From positions 33,480,827 through 33,544,826 of the forward strand of contig NC_041019.1 of NCBI RefSeq assembly GCF_004193775.1: a stretch of 64,000 nucleotides of DNA, read 5' to 3'. The stretch comes from Glycine soja. Taxonomy: Eukaryota; Streptophyta; Magnoliopsida; Fabales; Fabaceae. Positions 10,606 to 19,356 of the stretch are shown here, piece after piece; position 1 is the stretch's first letter; every line of letters begins with the position of its first letter. The notes beneath the pieces were generated by a model. The model was not told the DNA's origin and made no database searches. It worked only from the letters and a program-made list of their open reading frames with translations. The translations under genes and the position numbers were made by a program.

Positions 10606-12276
10606 TGTCATACCCTAATTTCGTCCGGGGACCTTTGCTTGATGACATGCGACCTTTCTTTGGTCCTTGTGAGGTGCTTGGCACCCATCATTAGGCAATT
10701 TGTGAAATTCCAGGACATGCCGGAAAACCGAAAAAATATTGATGCACAATCCGTAAGTTTCCGTGACACACCGGAAATCAAATGGAAGCATCGTTGCATA
10801 ATTAAGTGAGGTTCCGTAACATTCTGTGAGTCAAAAAGGGGATGATTATGTAATCCGCAAGGTTCCGTAACATTACGGAAAGAAAACAAGTATCATTACG
10901 AAATTCGTAAGTTTCCGTAACTTTACGAAAAAAGAATCACCAAAAAAACAGCAGAGGGGGGTGTACTTAGTAAAAATGGGGGTGCAAATAGCACCCAGGC
11001 CCACTTGGGCCCTCCAGAATATTCCTCCAGAAGGCTGTTGCTTCTGGAGGAAGCAACCTGGCTCGCCTGGGCGAGCTGAGCTCGCCTGGGCGAGCTGGGC
11101 AGCAAGCACCTCCCCTATTTTGCTATAAATAGGGGAGGAAGTGAAGAAGAAAAGGGTTCAGCCCCTTAGGCACCTCTCTCTCTTTCGAATTTGCTTGGAA
11201 AAATTGTTTCCGTGAAGAAAATCTAAGCTGAGGCGCTTCCGAAACGTTTCCGTAACATTTTCCGTGAAGAATTTCGCGAAGGTTTCGACCGTTCTTCGAC
11301 GTTCTTGATTCGTTCTTCATCGTTCTTCGATCTTCAACGGGTAAGTACCTTGAACCAAGATTTTCGATTCATTCTATGTACCCACGGTGGTCCACATTGT
11401 GTTTTGTGTATTTTTATTCCCGTTTCATTTACTTTTTATACCCCCTTTTGACGTGCTTAAGCCATTTTACTTAAGTCATTTCTCGCTTAACTTAAAAATA
11501 AAATAAATTTCCACCGAACGTTTGAATTGTATTATCCGTTAACTTCGGTTAAAATGAATTCCGACCGTTCGGTCGTGCCGTAACCACGTTGGAAATCAAA
11601 AAGAGGTAAAAAATAATAATATAATAACAAAAACATACCTTTTAGCAAAATAAAGCGAAAAATCAATCGGACGTTTTCTCTTTGGGATTTCTCATTCTTA
11701 ATCGAATTGATTAATAACTAAAGTGAAACTAAGGCTAAAATCAACTGGCCTAGTCAAGCTCGTCCATAAAAAATAGGCTTTTGAAGTTTGTCATTTCAAT
11801 TTCTCACTAAATAAAATGGATCATTTTTAAGGTCAAACGCCTTAAAATGATCACCACTTAAGTAAAAAAGAACACTTGATAAGAAAGAACTACGTAGGTC
11901 TGATTTCCTCATCGCAAATTGAGGAATACGTAGGAGCAAAGGAAAACACCCTTGTCGACCACAAAAAAGGAAAAAATATAAAAAGGGTATAAAGGATATA
12001 AGGACATAAAAGGGAACATAAAAATCAAAGTCATGTTTGCACATTCGATTAAAGGCTGCCGTCCCTTGGGACGGACGTGTGGGGTGCTAATACCTTCCCC
12101 GTGCGTAAATACAACTCCCGAACCATTCACTTAAAAGTTCGTAGATCGCGTCTTTTCTGGTTTTTCTGACGTTTTCCTCAAATAAACGTTGGTGGCGACT
12201 CCGCACGTATTCCTTTCGTAGAACACGCATCCCGCGAGTCTCGCGTCGCCCTCCCGCCGAAGGGTAGGTTGCGACA
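10606..12276 (+). repeat. 3' LTR of Ogre-type element A, full length (1671 bp)
   Basis: It runs from TGTCATACCC to GGTTGCGACA. U3 has several inverted TTCCGTAAC/TTACGGAA motifs (for example 10863-10880), a 12-bp-stem hairpin, two GCTCGCC palindromes and a TATA box. The GGGTAAGTACC phrase at 11339 looks like a splice donor and is kept in all copies of this LTR. Length is close to the 1651 bp of the LTR of D. Confidence 0.85.
11022..11131 (+). promoter_or_regulatory. Core promoter of the Ogre LTR (A)
   Basis: A hairpin has arms TTCCTCCAGAAG (11022-11033) and CTTCTGGAGGAA (11041-11052) with a 7-nt loop. Two copies of GCTCGCCTGGGCGAGC follow at 11061-11076 and 11080-11095, spaced 19 bp. CTATAAATA is at 11123-11131. 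The same order is found in the LTRs of C and D. Confidence 0.75.
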
Positions 12277-12918
12277 ATACCTTTTAGTAAAATAAAGCGC
12301 AAAATCAATCGGACGTTTTCTCTTTGGGATTTCTCATTCTTAATCGAATTGACTAATAACTAAAGTGGAACTAAGGCTAAAATCAACTCGCCTAGTCAAG
12401 CTCGTCCATAAAAATAGGTTTTTGAAGTTTATCATTTAAATTTCTTACTAAGTAAATGGATCATTTTCAAGGTCCAACGCCTTAAAATGATCACCTTTTA
12501 AGTAAAAAAGAATCACTTGATAAGAAAGAACTACGTAGGTCTGATTTCCTGATCGCAAATTGAGGAATACGTAGGAGCAAAGGGAAACACCCTTGTCGAC
12601 CACCAAAAGAGAAAAATATAAAAAGGGTATAAAGGATATAGAGACATAAAAAGGGAACATAAAAAATCAAAGTCATGTTTGCACATTCGATTAAAGGTTG
12701 CCGTCCCTTGGGACGGACATGTGGGGTGCTAATACCTTCCCCGTGCGTAAATACAACTCCCGAACCTTTCAATTAAAAGTTCGTAGATCTCATCTTTTTC
12801 GGTTTTTCCGACGTTTTCCTCAAATAAACGTTGGTGGCGACTCCGCGTGTATTCCTTTCGTGGAACACGCATCCCGCGAGTCTCGCGTCGCCCTCCCGCC
12901 GAAGGGTAGGTTGCGACA
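12277..12918 (+). repeat. Second, partial Ogre LTR (642 bp)
   Basis: It repeats 11635-12276 in the same orientation, starting ATACCTTTTAG and ending GGTTGCGACA. The two copies differ at many sites, so this is not a fresh duplication. It may be the right half of an older LTR into which A inserted. Confidence 0.75.
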
Positions 12919-13960
12919 ACTTGGTAACCCAGCTGGCCTTGAATCAGAAATCTGTACCTGTCGCAAGGGTCTGTGGTTTGTGCTCCTCTGCTGACCGCCA
13001 TACAGACCTTTGCCCTTCCATGCAGCAACCTGGAGCAATTGAGAAGCCTGAAGCTTATGCTGCAAACATTTACAATAGACCTCCTCAACCTCAGCAGCAA
13101 AACCAACCTCAGCAAAACAATTATCACCTCTCCAGCAATAGATACAACCTTGGATGGAGGAATCACCCTAATCTCAGATGGTCTAGCCCTCAACAGCAAC
13201 AACAGTAGCCTGCTCCTTCCTTCCAAAATGCTGCTGGCCCAAGCAGACCATACATTCCTCCACCAATCCAACAACAACAACAGCCCCAAAAACAACCAAC
13301 AGTTGAGACCCCTCCACAACCTTCCCTCGAAGAACTTGTGAGGCAAATGACTATGCAGAACATGCAGTTTCTGCAAGAGACCAGAGCCTCCATTCAAAGC
13401 TTAACCAATCAGATGGGACAATTGGCTACCCAATTGAATCAACAACAGTCCCACAATTCTGACAAGCTGCTTTCTCAAGCTGTCCAAAATCCCAAAAATG
13501 TCAGTGCCATTTCATTGAGGTCAGGAAAGCAGTGTCAAGGACCTCAACCCGTAGCACCTTCCTCATCTACAAATGAACCTGCCAAACTTCACTCTACTCC
13601 AGAAAAAGATGATGACAAAAATTTGCCTAACAATTTCTGTGCAGGTGAATCTTCCACTGGTAATTCTGATTTGCAGAAGCAGCACATCCCTCCTCTTCCA
13701 TTCCCTATAAGAGCAGTTTCCAACAAAAAAATGGAAGAGGCAGAGAAAGAGATCTTGGAAACGTTTAGAAAAGTAGAGGTGAACATACCTCTGTTGGATG
13801 CAATAAAGCAAATTCCAATATATGCTAAATTCTTGAAGGAGCTGTGTACTAATAAGGGGAAGCTTAAAGGAAGTGAACGAATTAGCATGGGCAGAAATGT
13901 CTCCGCTTTGATTGGTAAATCTGTTCCTCAAATTCCTGAAAAATGCAAAGATCCAGGTAC
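12919..13960 (+). pseudogene. Athila-like gag, C-terminal part
   Basis: The frame enters from the junction with element A (NLVTQLALNQ) and shows a knuckle of spacing CX2CX5HX3C (CGLCSSADRHTDLC). Next come a Gln/Pro-rich linker and a helical part (LEELVRQMTMQNMQFLQETR). The last recognisable block is the phrase ending RISMGRNVSALI typical of the gag-protease boundary. One TAG at 13206-13208 replaces what was most likely CAG inside a Gln run. A one-base deletion near 13958 shifts the frame into protease. The product would package element RNA. The copy is dead through the stop, the frameshift and loss of its N-terminus. Confidence 0.8.
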
Positions 13961-15872
13961 TTCAGCATACCTTGTATTATAGGGAATAGTAAGTTTGACA
14001 ATGCCATGCTAGATTTAGGAGCTTCTGTTAGTGTTATGCCTCTGTCTATTTTTAATTCTTTATCTCTAGCTCCCTTGCAGTCAACTGATGTGGTAATTCA
14101 TTTAGCTAATAGAAGTGTTGCCTATCCTGTTGGTTTCATAGAAGATGTCTTAGTTAGAGTTGGTGAACTGGTTTTCCCTGTTGATTTTTATATTTTGAAT
14201 ATGGAGGATGGATTTTCTCAAGGATCAGTTCCCATCATTCTAGGCAGACCCTTTATGAAAACTGCTAGAACTAAGATAGATGTATATGCAGGCACACTAT
14301 CCATGGAGTTTGGTGATATTACTATTCATTTTAATATTCTGGATGCTATGAAATACCCATCTGAAGATCTTTCTGTATTTCGTGCTGAAATAATTGACCA
14401 TGTTGTTGATGAATACATGACTGATCTTTATTCTAATCTGCATGCCTCTCACTCTTCATGCATTGAGTTTGAAATTGTACTTGATCATATGTCTGAATTT
14501 GATGCTGAGAGTGAATCTGAGAGTGATATTGATTGCATGTCTAGTGGTGGTGTTTTACCTCTCGAGATTGATTTTATAGAGTCGGATAGGACTAACCATG
14601 TTTCAGGAAGTACACATACCTCTGACTTTCTTTATGAGGTAAAGGCTAAGAAACCATCTCCTTCTACCATTGTCCAGCCGACCACAAAAGAATTGAAGCC
14701 TCTGCCATCAAATTTAAAATACGCTTACTTGGATGATAGCAAGAGTTTTCCAGTGATTATATCTGCCTCCCTTGCTGATGAGCAAGAGGAGAAGTTGTTG
14801 TCAGTTCTCAAGAAGCATAAGAAGGCTATAGGCTGGACCCTGGAGGACATTCCTGGTATTAGCCCATCCACATGTATGCATCAAATAAATTTAGAGGATG
14901 GAGCTAAACCAGTAAGACAGTCACAGAGAAGACTCAACCCGGTGATTCTTGATGTAGTGAGGAAGGAGATAACCAAGCTTTTGCAAGCTGGAATCATTTA
15001 TCCTATCTCTGACAGCCAATGGGTGAGTCCCTCCAGGTAGTCCCGAAGAAGACCGGCCTCACAGTGATAAAAATGAGAAGGAGGAACTGATTCCTACTCG
15101 GGTGCAGAACAGTAGGAGAGTCTGCATTGACTATAGGAGGCTGAACCATGTTACCAAAAAGGCCATTTTCCCCTGCCATTCATTGATCAGATGCTTGAAC
15201 GCCTGGCAGGTAAATCTCACTACTATTTCCTTGATGGTTTTTCTGGTTATATGCAAATTACTATTGCTCCTGAGGATCAAGAAAAGACCACATTCACCTG
15301 CCCCTTCGGCACTTTTGCCTATAGGAGGATGCCTTTCGACCTGTGCAATGCCCCTGGTACCTTCCAGCGGTGCATGATTAGTATTTTCAGTGATTTTTAG
15401 AAAATTGCATAGAGGTGTTTATGGATGATTTCACTGTATATGGATCCTCTTTTGATGGTTGTTTGGATAGTTTGGAAAAAGTTTTGAATAGATGCATCGA
15501 AACTAATCTTGTCCTGAATTTTGAAAAATGTCATTTTATGGTTGAGCAAGGTATAGTTTTAGGGCACATTATTTCCAATAAGGGTATTGAAGTAGATCCT
15601 ACAAAAGTTTCTGTTATTTCACAATTGCCTTACCCATCTTGTGTGCGAGAGGTGCGATCTTTTCTTGGTCATGCAGGATTCTACTGGCGCTTTATAAGGG
15701 ATTTTACAAAGTAGCCCTTCCACTATCCAACTTGTTGCAAAAGGAGGTGGAGTTTGACTTTAATGACAGATGCAAAGAGGCTTTTGATTGCCTCAAAAGA
15801 GCATTGACTACCACCCCCATCATCCAGGCACCCGATTGGACAACCCCTTTTGAGCTCATGTGTGATGCATCA
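13961..15872 (+). pseudogene. Athila-like pol, first part: protease, RT, start of RNase H
   Basis: Protease shows LDLGASVSVMP near 14007-14040, with Asp of the DLGA active site in place. After an acidic linker the reverse transcriptase begins near 14890, and its FMDD catalytic motif is at 15418-15429. RNase H starts before the SIRE1 insertion, with the catalytic Asp of MCDAS at 15864. Single-base frameshifts occur near 15030, 15170, 15400 and 15710, so no enzyme can be made. SIRE1 sits inside the GCATCA of the RNase H motif, and the reading frame resumes after it at 25162. Confidence 0.85.
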
Positions 15873-16874
15873 TGAAATTCTGATACTGAGGACAGATGTC
15901 GTACAGGATGTCACGACATCGCGCTTCAGAACATGCAGATTGTATATGACAGTATGAACAGATTAAACAAGTAAATAACACAAGAGAATTGTTAACCCAG
16001 TTCGGTGCAACGTCACCTACATCTGGGGGCTACCAAGCCAGGGAGGAAGTCCACTAAAATAGTATTAGTTCGAAGATCTAACAGCCACTGTATACAACCT
16101 TCTCACCTAACCACTACCCATGCAACTTCTACCTAAGAGCCACTCTTAGATATGAGAACCCCTCTCACTCCCTCTCAATCACTCACCCGTGTTTACAAAC
16201 AAATCAAAGACACACCAGAGATTGCTCTCTGAACAATAGAGATCAACTCTACACACTCAGGTCCAACACTTGATGTTAGGGTAACATCAAGGTGGCTCAC
16301 AAAACACTCAAGTCACAAAACTCACAAAATAACTCTTCAATCTCTGACTTGATTAAAAACCCGTGCAGCCTTCATGTTTATATAGCAGTGTACGTATCTG
16401 GGCTGCAACAACTTGCGCTGGATAAGCTCTATCATTCTCCTGAAAAATCTGCACTTAAAGATCTAAAAGATAAAGTTTTATCTTTTAGTTTTTATCTTCA
16501 ATCTCTAATCCCTGAACGAAACTATTCAAGTTTGTAATTCAATCTTTAATTATCTTTTAATTCGTTCCTAAAGATAGAGCTCCTAATCTGTTGCTGACTG
16601 CACATTAATCTGTTAAAGATATAACAGATTTATGTGTCCAGTATTTTCGGGCAGGATGTCCTGGACATTGTATCCGACATCATGGATCCTGCAGCTTCAA
16701 TTCTTCATTTTACATTTTATCTTGCCTTGTGCATTGTGCAGCCCAATCTGATTCCTTGACATAATGTTAGACATCATGTGCAGCAACTCCAGCTTTCCTT
16801 CATTGTCTAAGTGCTTATGTTTTTAACAAAATTTTAGCCAATCTTTTAAAACTAAGTAAAGCTAAGCACTAACA
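15873..16874 (-). repeat. 3' LTR of SIRE1
   Basis: On the minus strand it starts TGTTAGTGCTTAGC and ends GTATCAGAATTTCA. The TATA-like CTATATAAA is at 16377-16385. It contains two copies of the dispersed GATGTC/GACATC motif (15895-15920 and 16655-16681). Confidence 0.95.
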
Positions 16875-16886
16875 ATCTCCCCCTTT
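16875..16886 (-). other. Polypurine tract of SIRE1
   Basis: The minus strand reads AAAGGGGGAGAT directly before the 3' LTR. Confidence 0.88.
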
Positions 16887-17385
16887 GGCAAATTTTGTCT
16901 AAAACATACTTAGACACTTCCTGAGCAGGTACGAGCAGTCATGCAAGTGGGATCAACAACTTTCATTATCAGAGTAATCAAGCACAGCAGTATCTGTAGT
17001 GGTGACAGCAATGTTGCAAATCTACAAGTCTTTTCCAGGATGTCAAGACATCTCACGTGACATCAGCTTTCTGCTCCCCCTGTCTCCATGCTCTTACTGC
17101 TGTGAAGTGAATATTCTGCTAGGCAGCAGTTCACTGCAGCATCTTCTATCAGCTACTAGTTTCAGTAGCTTACATCAATCATCATCAGCAGCAGCAGTAT
17201 AAATACTACTCCCCCTCAAAATCATATAAATACTACTCCCCCTCAAAATCATAAATCATGCATAATATCCTACTACTCCCCCTTTTTAGACAGAATTTGG
17301 CAAAAGTAGAATGCATGAAATTAATGTGCAAATATTACAGACCAATAACAATCAATTGTTCAAAGGGACATGCCCCAATAGCTAG
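16887..17385 (-). other. 3' non-coding region of SIRE1 with extra polypurine-like tracts
   Basis: No gene seen. The phrase AGGGGGAGTAGT recurs on the minus strand near 17080, 17210, 17230 and 17275, resembling extra polypurine tracts. One copy of the dispersed motif lies at 17039-17064. Confidence 0.7.
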
Positions 17386-19224
17386 TCATGGGGTGGCATC
17401 AGAATCATCATCATCTGATTCTGTATCCTCTGCTGCATCTTCTTCTTCCTCAGCTGCTTCTCCATCATCAACGCCATTGTCTGAGAGTCTTTTGATCAGG
17501 CGTTCCAGCTCCATTTTCTTCTCTGTGTTGGCTTTGATGGTTGCCTCCAGCACCTTGCATGTGTCCTTGAGTTCAGCAATCAAATCATCCTTGGACACAG
17601 CACCTGAAGCAGCAGCTTTCCCTGATGTCGAGACAATGTCTGGGACATGTGTCCCCTCAAACAGTTTGTAATGCAGGGATAGAGGAGATTCTCTCTTCTT
17701 CACAGAGTCAATGTTGTTTAAAATATTGGGATGTTGACTCAACATAATGCCACACAATACAGTTGGGAAGGCAATGGGTAATTTGACAGCAAAAGATTCT
17801 GAATGCTTAATAGTTTGATCAAAAATATAGTTTCCAAAATTAAATTTGGACTTGGTTCCAACAGCATACAGAAATTTACCCAAACCTGTGGCAACAGTGG
17901 AAGTATGATTGGTGGGTACCCAGTTGGCAGTGCCAATCCTATGCAGGATTGCATACTTCACACTTAGCTTCCCTGCGGAAAGCTTCCCTTTCTTTGGCCA
18001 ATGCTGGACTTGCTTGGCAGTGATTTCCTTGGCAATTTGATGCTCAGAAACAGCAATATCCACCACTCCTTCAGTTGGTCTGCCCAGGTACTTGTTGATT
18101 ACAGCAGGGGAGAATCTAATACATTTTCCTCTGACAAACACTTTCTGATACTCATCACTCTTTCTGTTTGTTATGTCAGAGGGAATGTTGACAATGAATT
18201 CCCTGACTAGATTTTCATAACAATCTCCCAACTTGGTGACAGTTTTCAGCAGTCCAGCAGCCTTGATGAGGTCCATGATCTCCTTGCAATCCAAGGCATC
18301 TCTTCCCAGTTCTCTTTCTAAAGCAAGTCTGCGTTGATATACAAATTTCCACCTTTCAACATTGCCAATGGAGTGGAATGAAATGTTGTCCAATGGGGCA
18401 TCAGGGACATTTCCAGGCACCTTTTTCCCTGATTTCTTGGCTCTCTTGATGTCGGGAACATCTAGTTCGACATCATCATCAGAATCAGATGAGGAAATTT
18501 CTTTCCTCTTCTTGGAAGGGATTGCAACTTTGCTCCATCTGGATGTGGTAGGAGTGATTGGTGTGCTCTTCTTCTGTGCAGTAGTTTTGATTCGTCCAGA
18601 CCTAGTAATGGGGGTTTTTCCTTTTCTGCTTTGTAATCTTTCTGCAATGCCAGGTGCCAACTTTTTGGCAATGGGTTCCTCATCAGATTCTACTTCTTCT
18701 AGGTCAATGAAGTCACCTGGAGCAGGTTCTGGTGCCCTTGGTGCAGGGGTCTCCTCTGTGGCTTGATCCTCTTCCTCTGTTGATTTCTCTTCACTGGATG
18801 AAGAGAGGACTTCAGCATTTGGGGTGGAAGATGTTGGGATATCTTTATCAGCATCAGGGACAGAAGCATTTTTCAAAATGCTATTCACAAAACTGCGGAT
18901 CTTCTTATCCATCTCAGTGTCTTCTTCCCTAGGGCTTGTTGCAAAGCTAGGGTTTTCAGAAATCTTCACTCTCTGTTGTCTTTTAGGGACCAGTTTCTCA
19001 GGAACAGGGCCTGGACCAGGAATCATTTGTATGGATTGGATATTGAGTGCAGGTTGTTCCTGGTTTGATGGAGTTTTGGAGGATGATGGAGATGATGGTA
19101 CAGAGGGTGAAACAGGGGATGAGGTTTCTTTTGGTGAGGTAGCCATGGAGAAGCAGAGCTTTGGGAGTGGTTTCGTGAATATCTGAGAAGTGTTGGGGAA
19201 TGCTGATGCAAACGAGATTGCCAC
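17386..19224 (-). CDS. Env-like accessory protein of SIRE1, expressed by readthrough
   Basis: Coordinates give the part from the first in-frame GTG (19224). The frame is continuous with pol: it is open for 43 codons between the pol TAG and 19224. The first ATG is only at residue 27 (MATSPKE). A mildly hydrophobic stretch (TYIF, VAISFASAF) lies at the start, followed by a Ser/Pro/Glu-rich disordered half with basic patches (KRAKKSGKK). The central domain has WKFVYQRRLALERE, LVREFIVNIPS, VFVRGKCIRF and INKYLGRP. A C-terminal coiled coil (KANTEKKMELERLIKRL) precedes an acidic tail. This is the protein called envelope-like in SIRE1. Similarity to real viral envelopes is not visible here; the central domain instead resembles ORFx and the frame at 37581. 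Role unknown. Confidence 0.88.
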   Translation of the reverse strand: MAISFASAFPNTSQIFTKPLPKLCFSMATSPKETSSPVSPSVPSSPSSSKTPSNQEQPALNIQSIQMIPGPGPVPEKLVPKRQQRVKISENPSFATSPREEDTEMDKKIRSFVNSILKNASVPDADKDIPTSSTPNAEVLSSSSEEKSTEEEDQATEETPAPRAPEPAPGDFIDLEEVESDEEPIAKKLAPGIAERLQSRKGKTPITRSGRIKTTAQKKSTPITPTTSRWSKVAIPSKKRKEISSSDSDDDVELDVPDIKRAKKSGKKVPGNVPDAPLDNISFHSIGNVERWKFVYQRRLALERELGRDALDCKEIMDLIKAAGLLKTVTKLGDCYENLVREFIVNIPSDITNRKSDEYQKVFVRGKCIRFSPAVINKYLGRPTEGVVDIAVSEHQIAKEITAKQVQHWPKKGKLSAGKLSVKYAILHRIGTANWVPTNHTSTVATGLGKFLYAVGTKSKFNFGNYIFDQTIKHSESFAVKLPIAFPTVLCGIMLSQHPNILNNIDSVKKRESPLSLHYKLFEGTHVPDIVSTSGKAAASGAVSKDDLIAELKDTCKVLEATIKANTEKKMELERLIKRLSDNGVDDGEAAEEEEDAAEDTESDDDDSDATP

Positions 19225-19347
19225 GAAAATGTAAGTTTGAATGAGGAATGTAGGAGAACGTGTGAAACGGAGGTTGAATTTGTTTTGGCCCAGTAGTGAA
19301 CGTGCTATTAATGTTGAGTGAGAAGTTTGAGCACGTTCAGATAGAAG

Positions 19348-19356
19348 TAACTGCTA
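19348..19356 (-). promoter_or_regulatory. Stop-codon readthrough site between pol and env-like frame
   Basis: The minus strand reads TTA TAG CAG TTA CTT. TAG followed by CARYYA is the tobamovirus-type leaky stop context and is the arrangement reported for SIRE1. Frame arithmetic agrees: 19353 minus 19224 is 129 bases, exactly 43 codons, without a stop. Confidence 0.88.

Larger units (their letters stand above)
1..12918 (+). mobile_element. Ogre/Tat-type Ty3 element A, 3' part
   Basis: The left end of the element lies outside the window. What remains, in order, is the end of an intron, accessory gene ORFx, a 3' UTR with minisatellite, a polypurine tract and LTR sequence ending in GCGACA. Each part has a counterpart in element C (intron and ORFx at 54548-56130), B (minisatellite at 59140-60440) or D (LTR at 60847-62497), which is how the element was recognised. 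It is interrupted at 1388-6928 by a younger Ty3 element. Its right end abuts the gag of an Athila-like element at 12919, so it probably inserted there; the matching left flank is not visible. Confidence 0.8.

Noticed and set aside
12729..13397. Minus-strand 222-codon frame
   Set aside because: It crosses the junction between the Ogre LTR and the Athila-like gag and is antisense to gag. Leu/Arg-rich runs come from the Gln-rich gag codons.
16292..16537. 81-codon frame found twice (16292-16537 and 24574-24819)
   Set aside because: It lies inside the two SIRE1 LTRs, antisense to the element, and is duplicated only because the LTRs are. No domain.
17386..19224. True viral envelope function for the SIRE1 env-like protein
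   Set aside because: No clear signal peptide, transmembrane anchor or envelope motif is visible. The central domain matches plant transposon accessory proteins instead.
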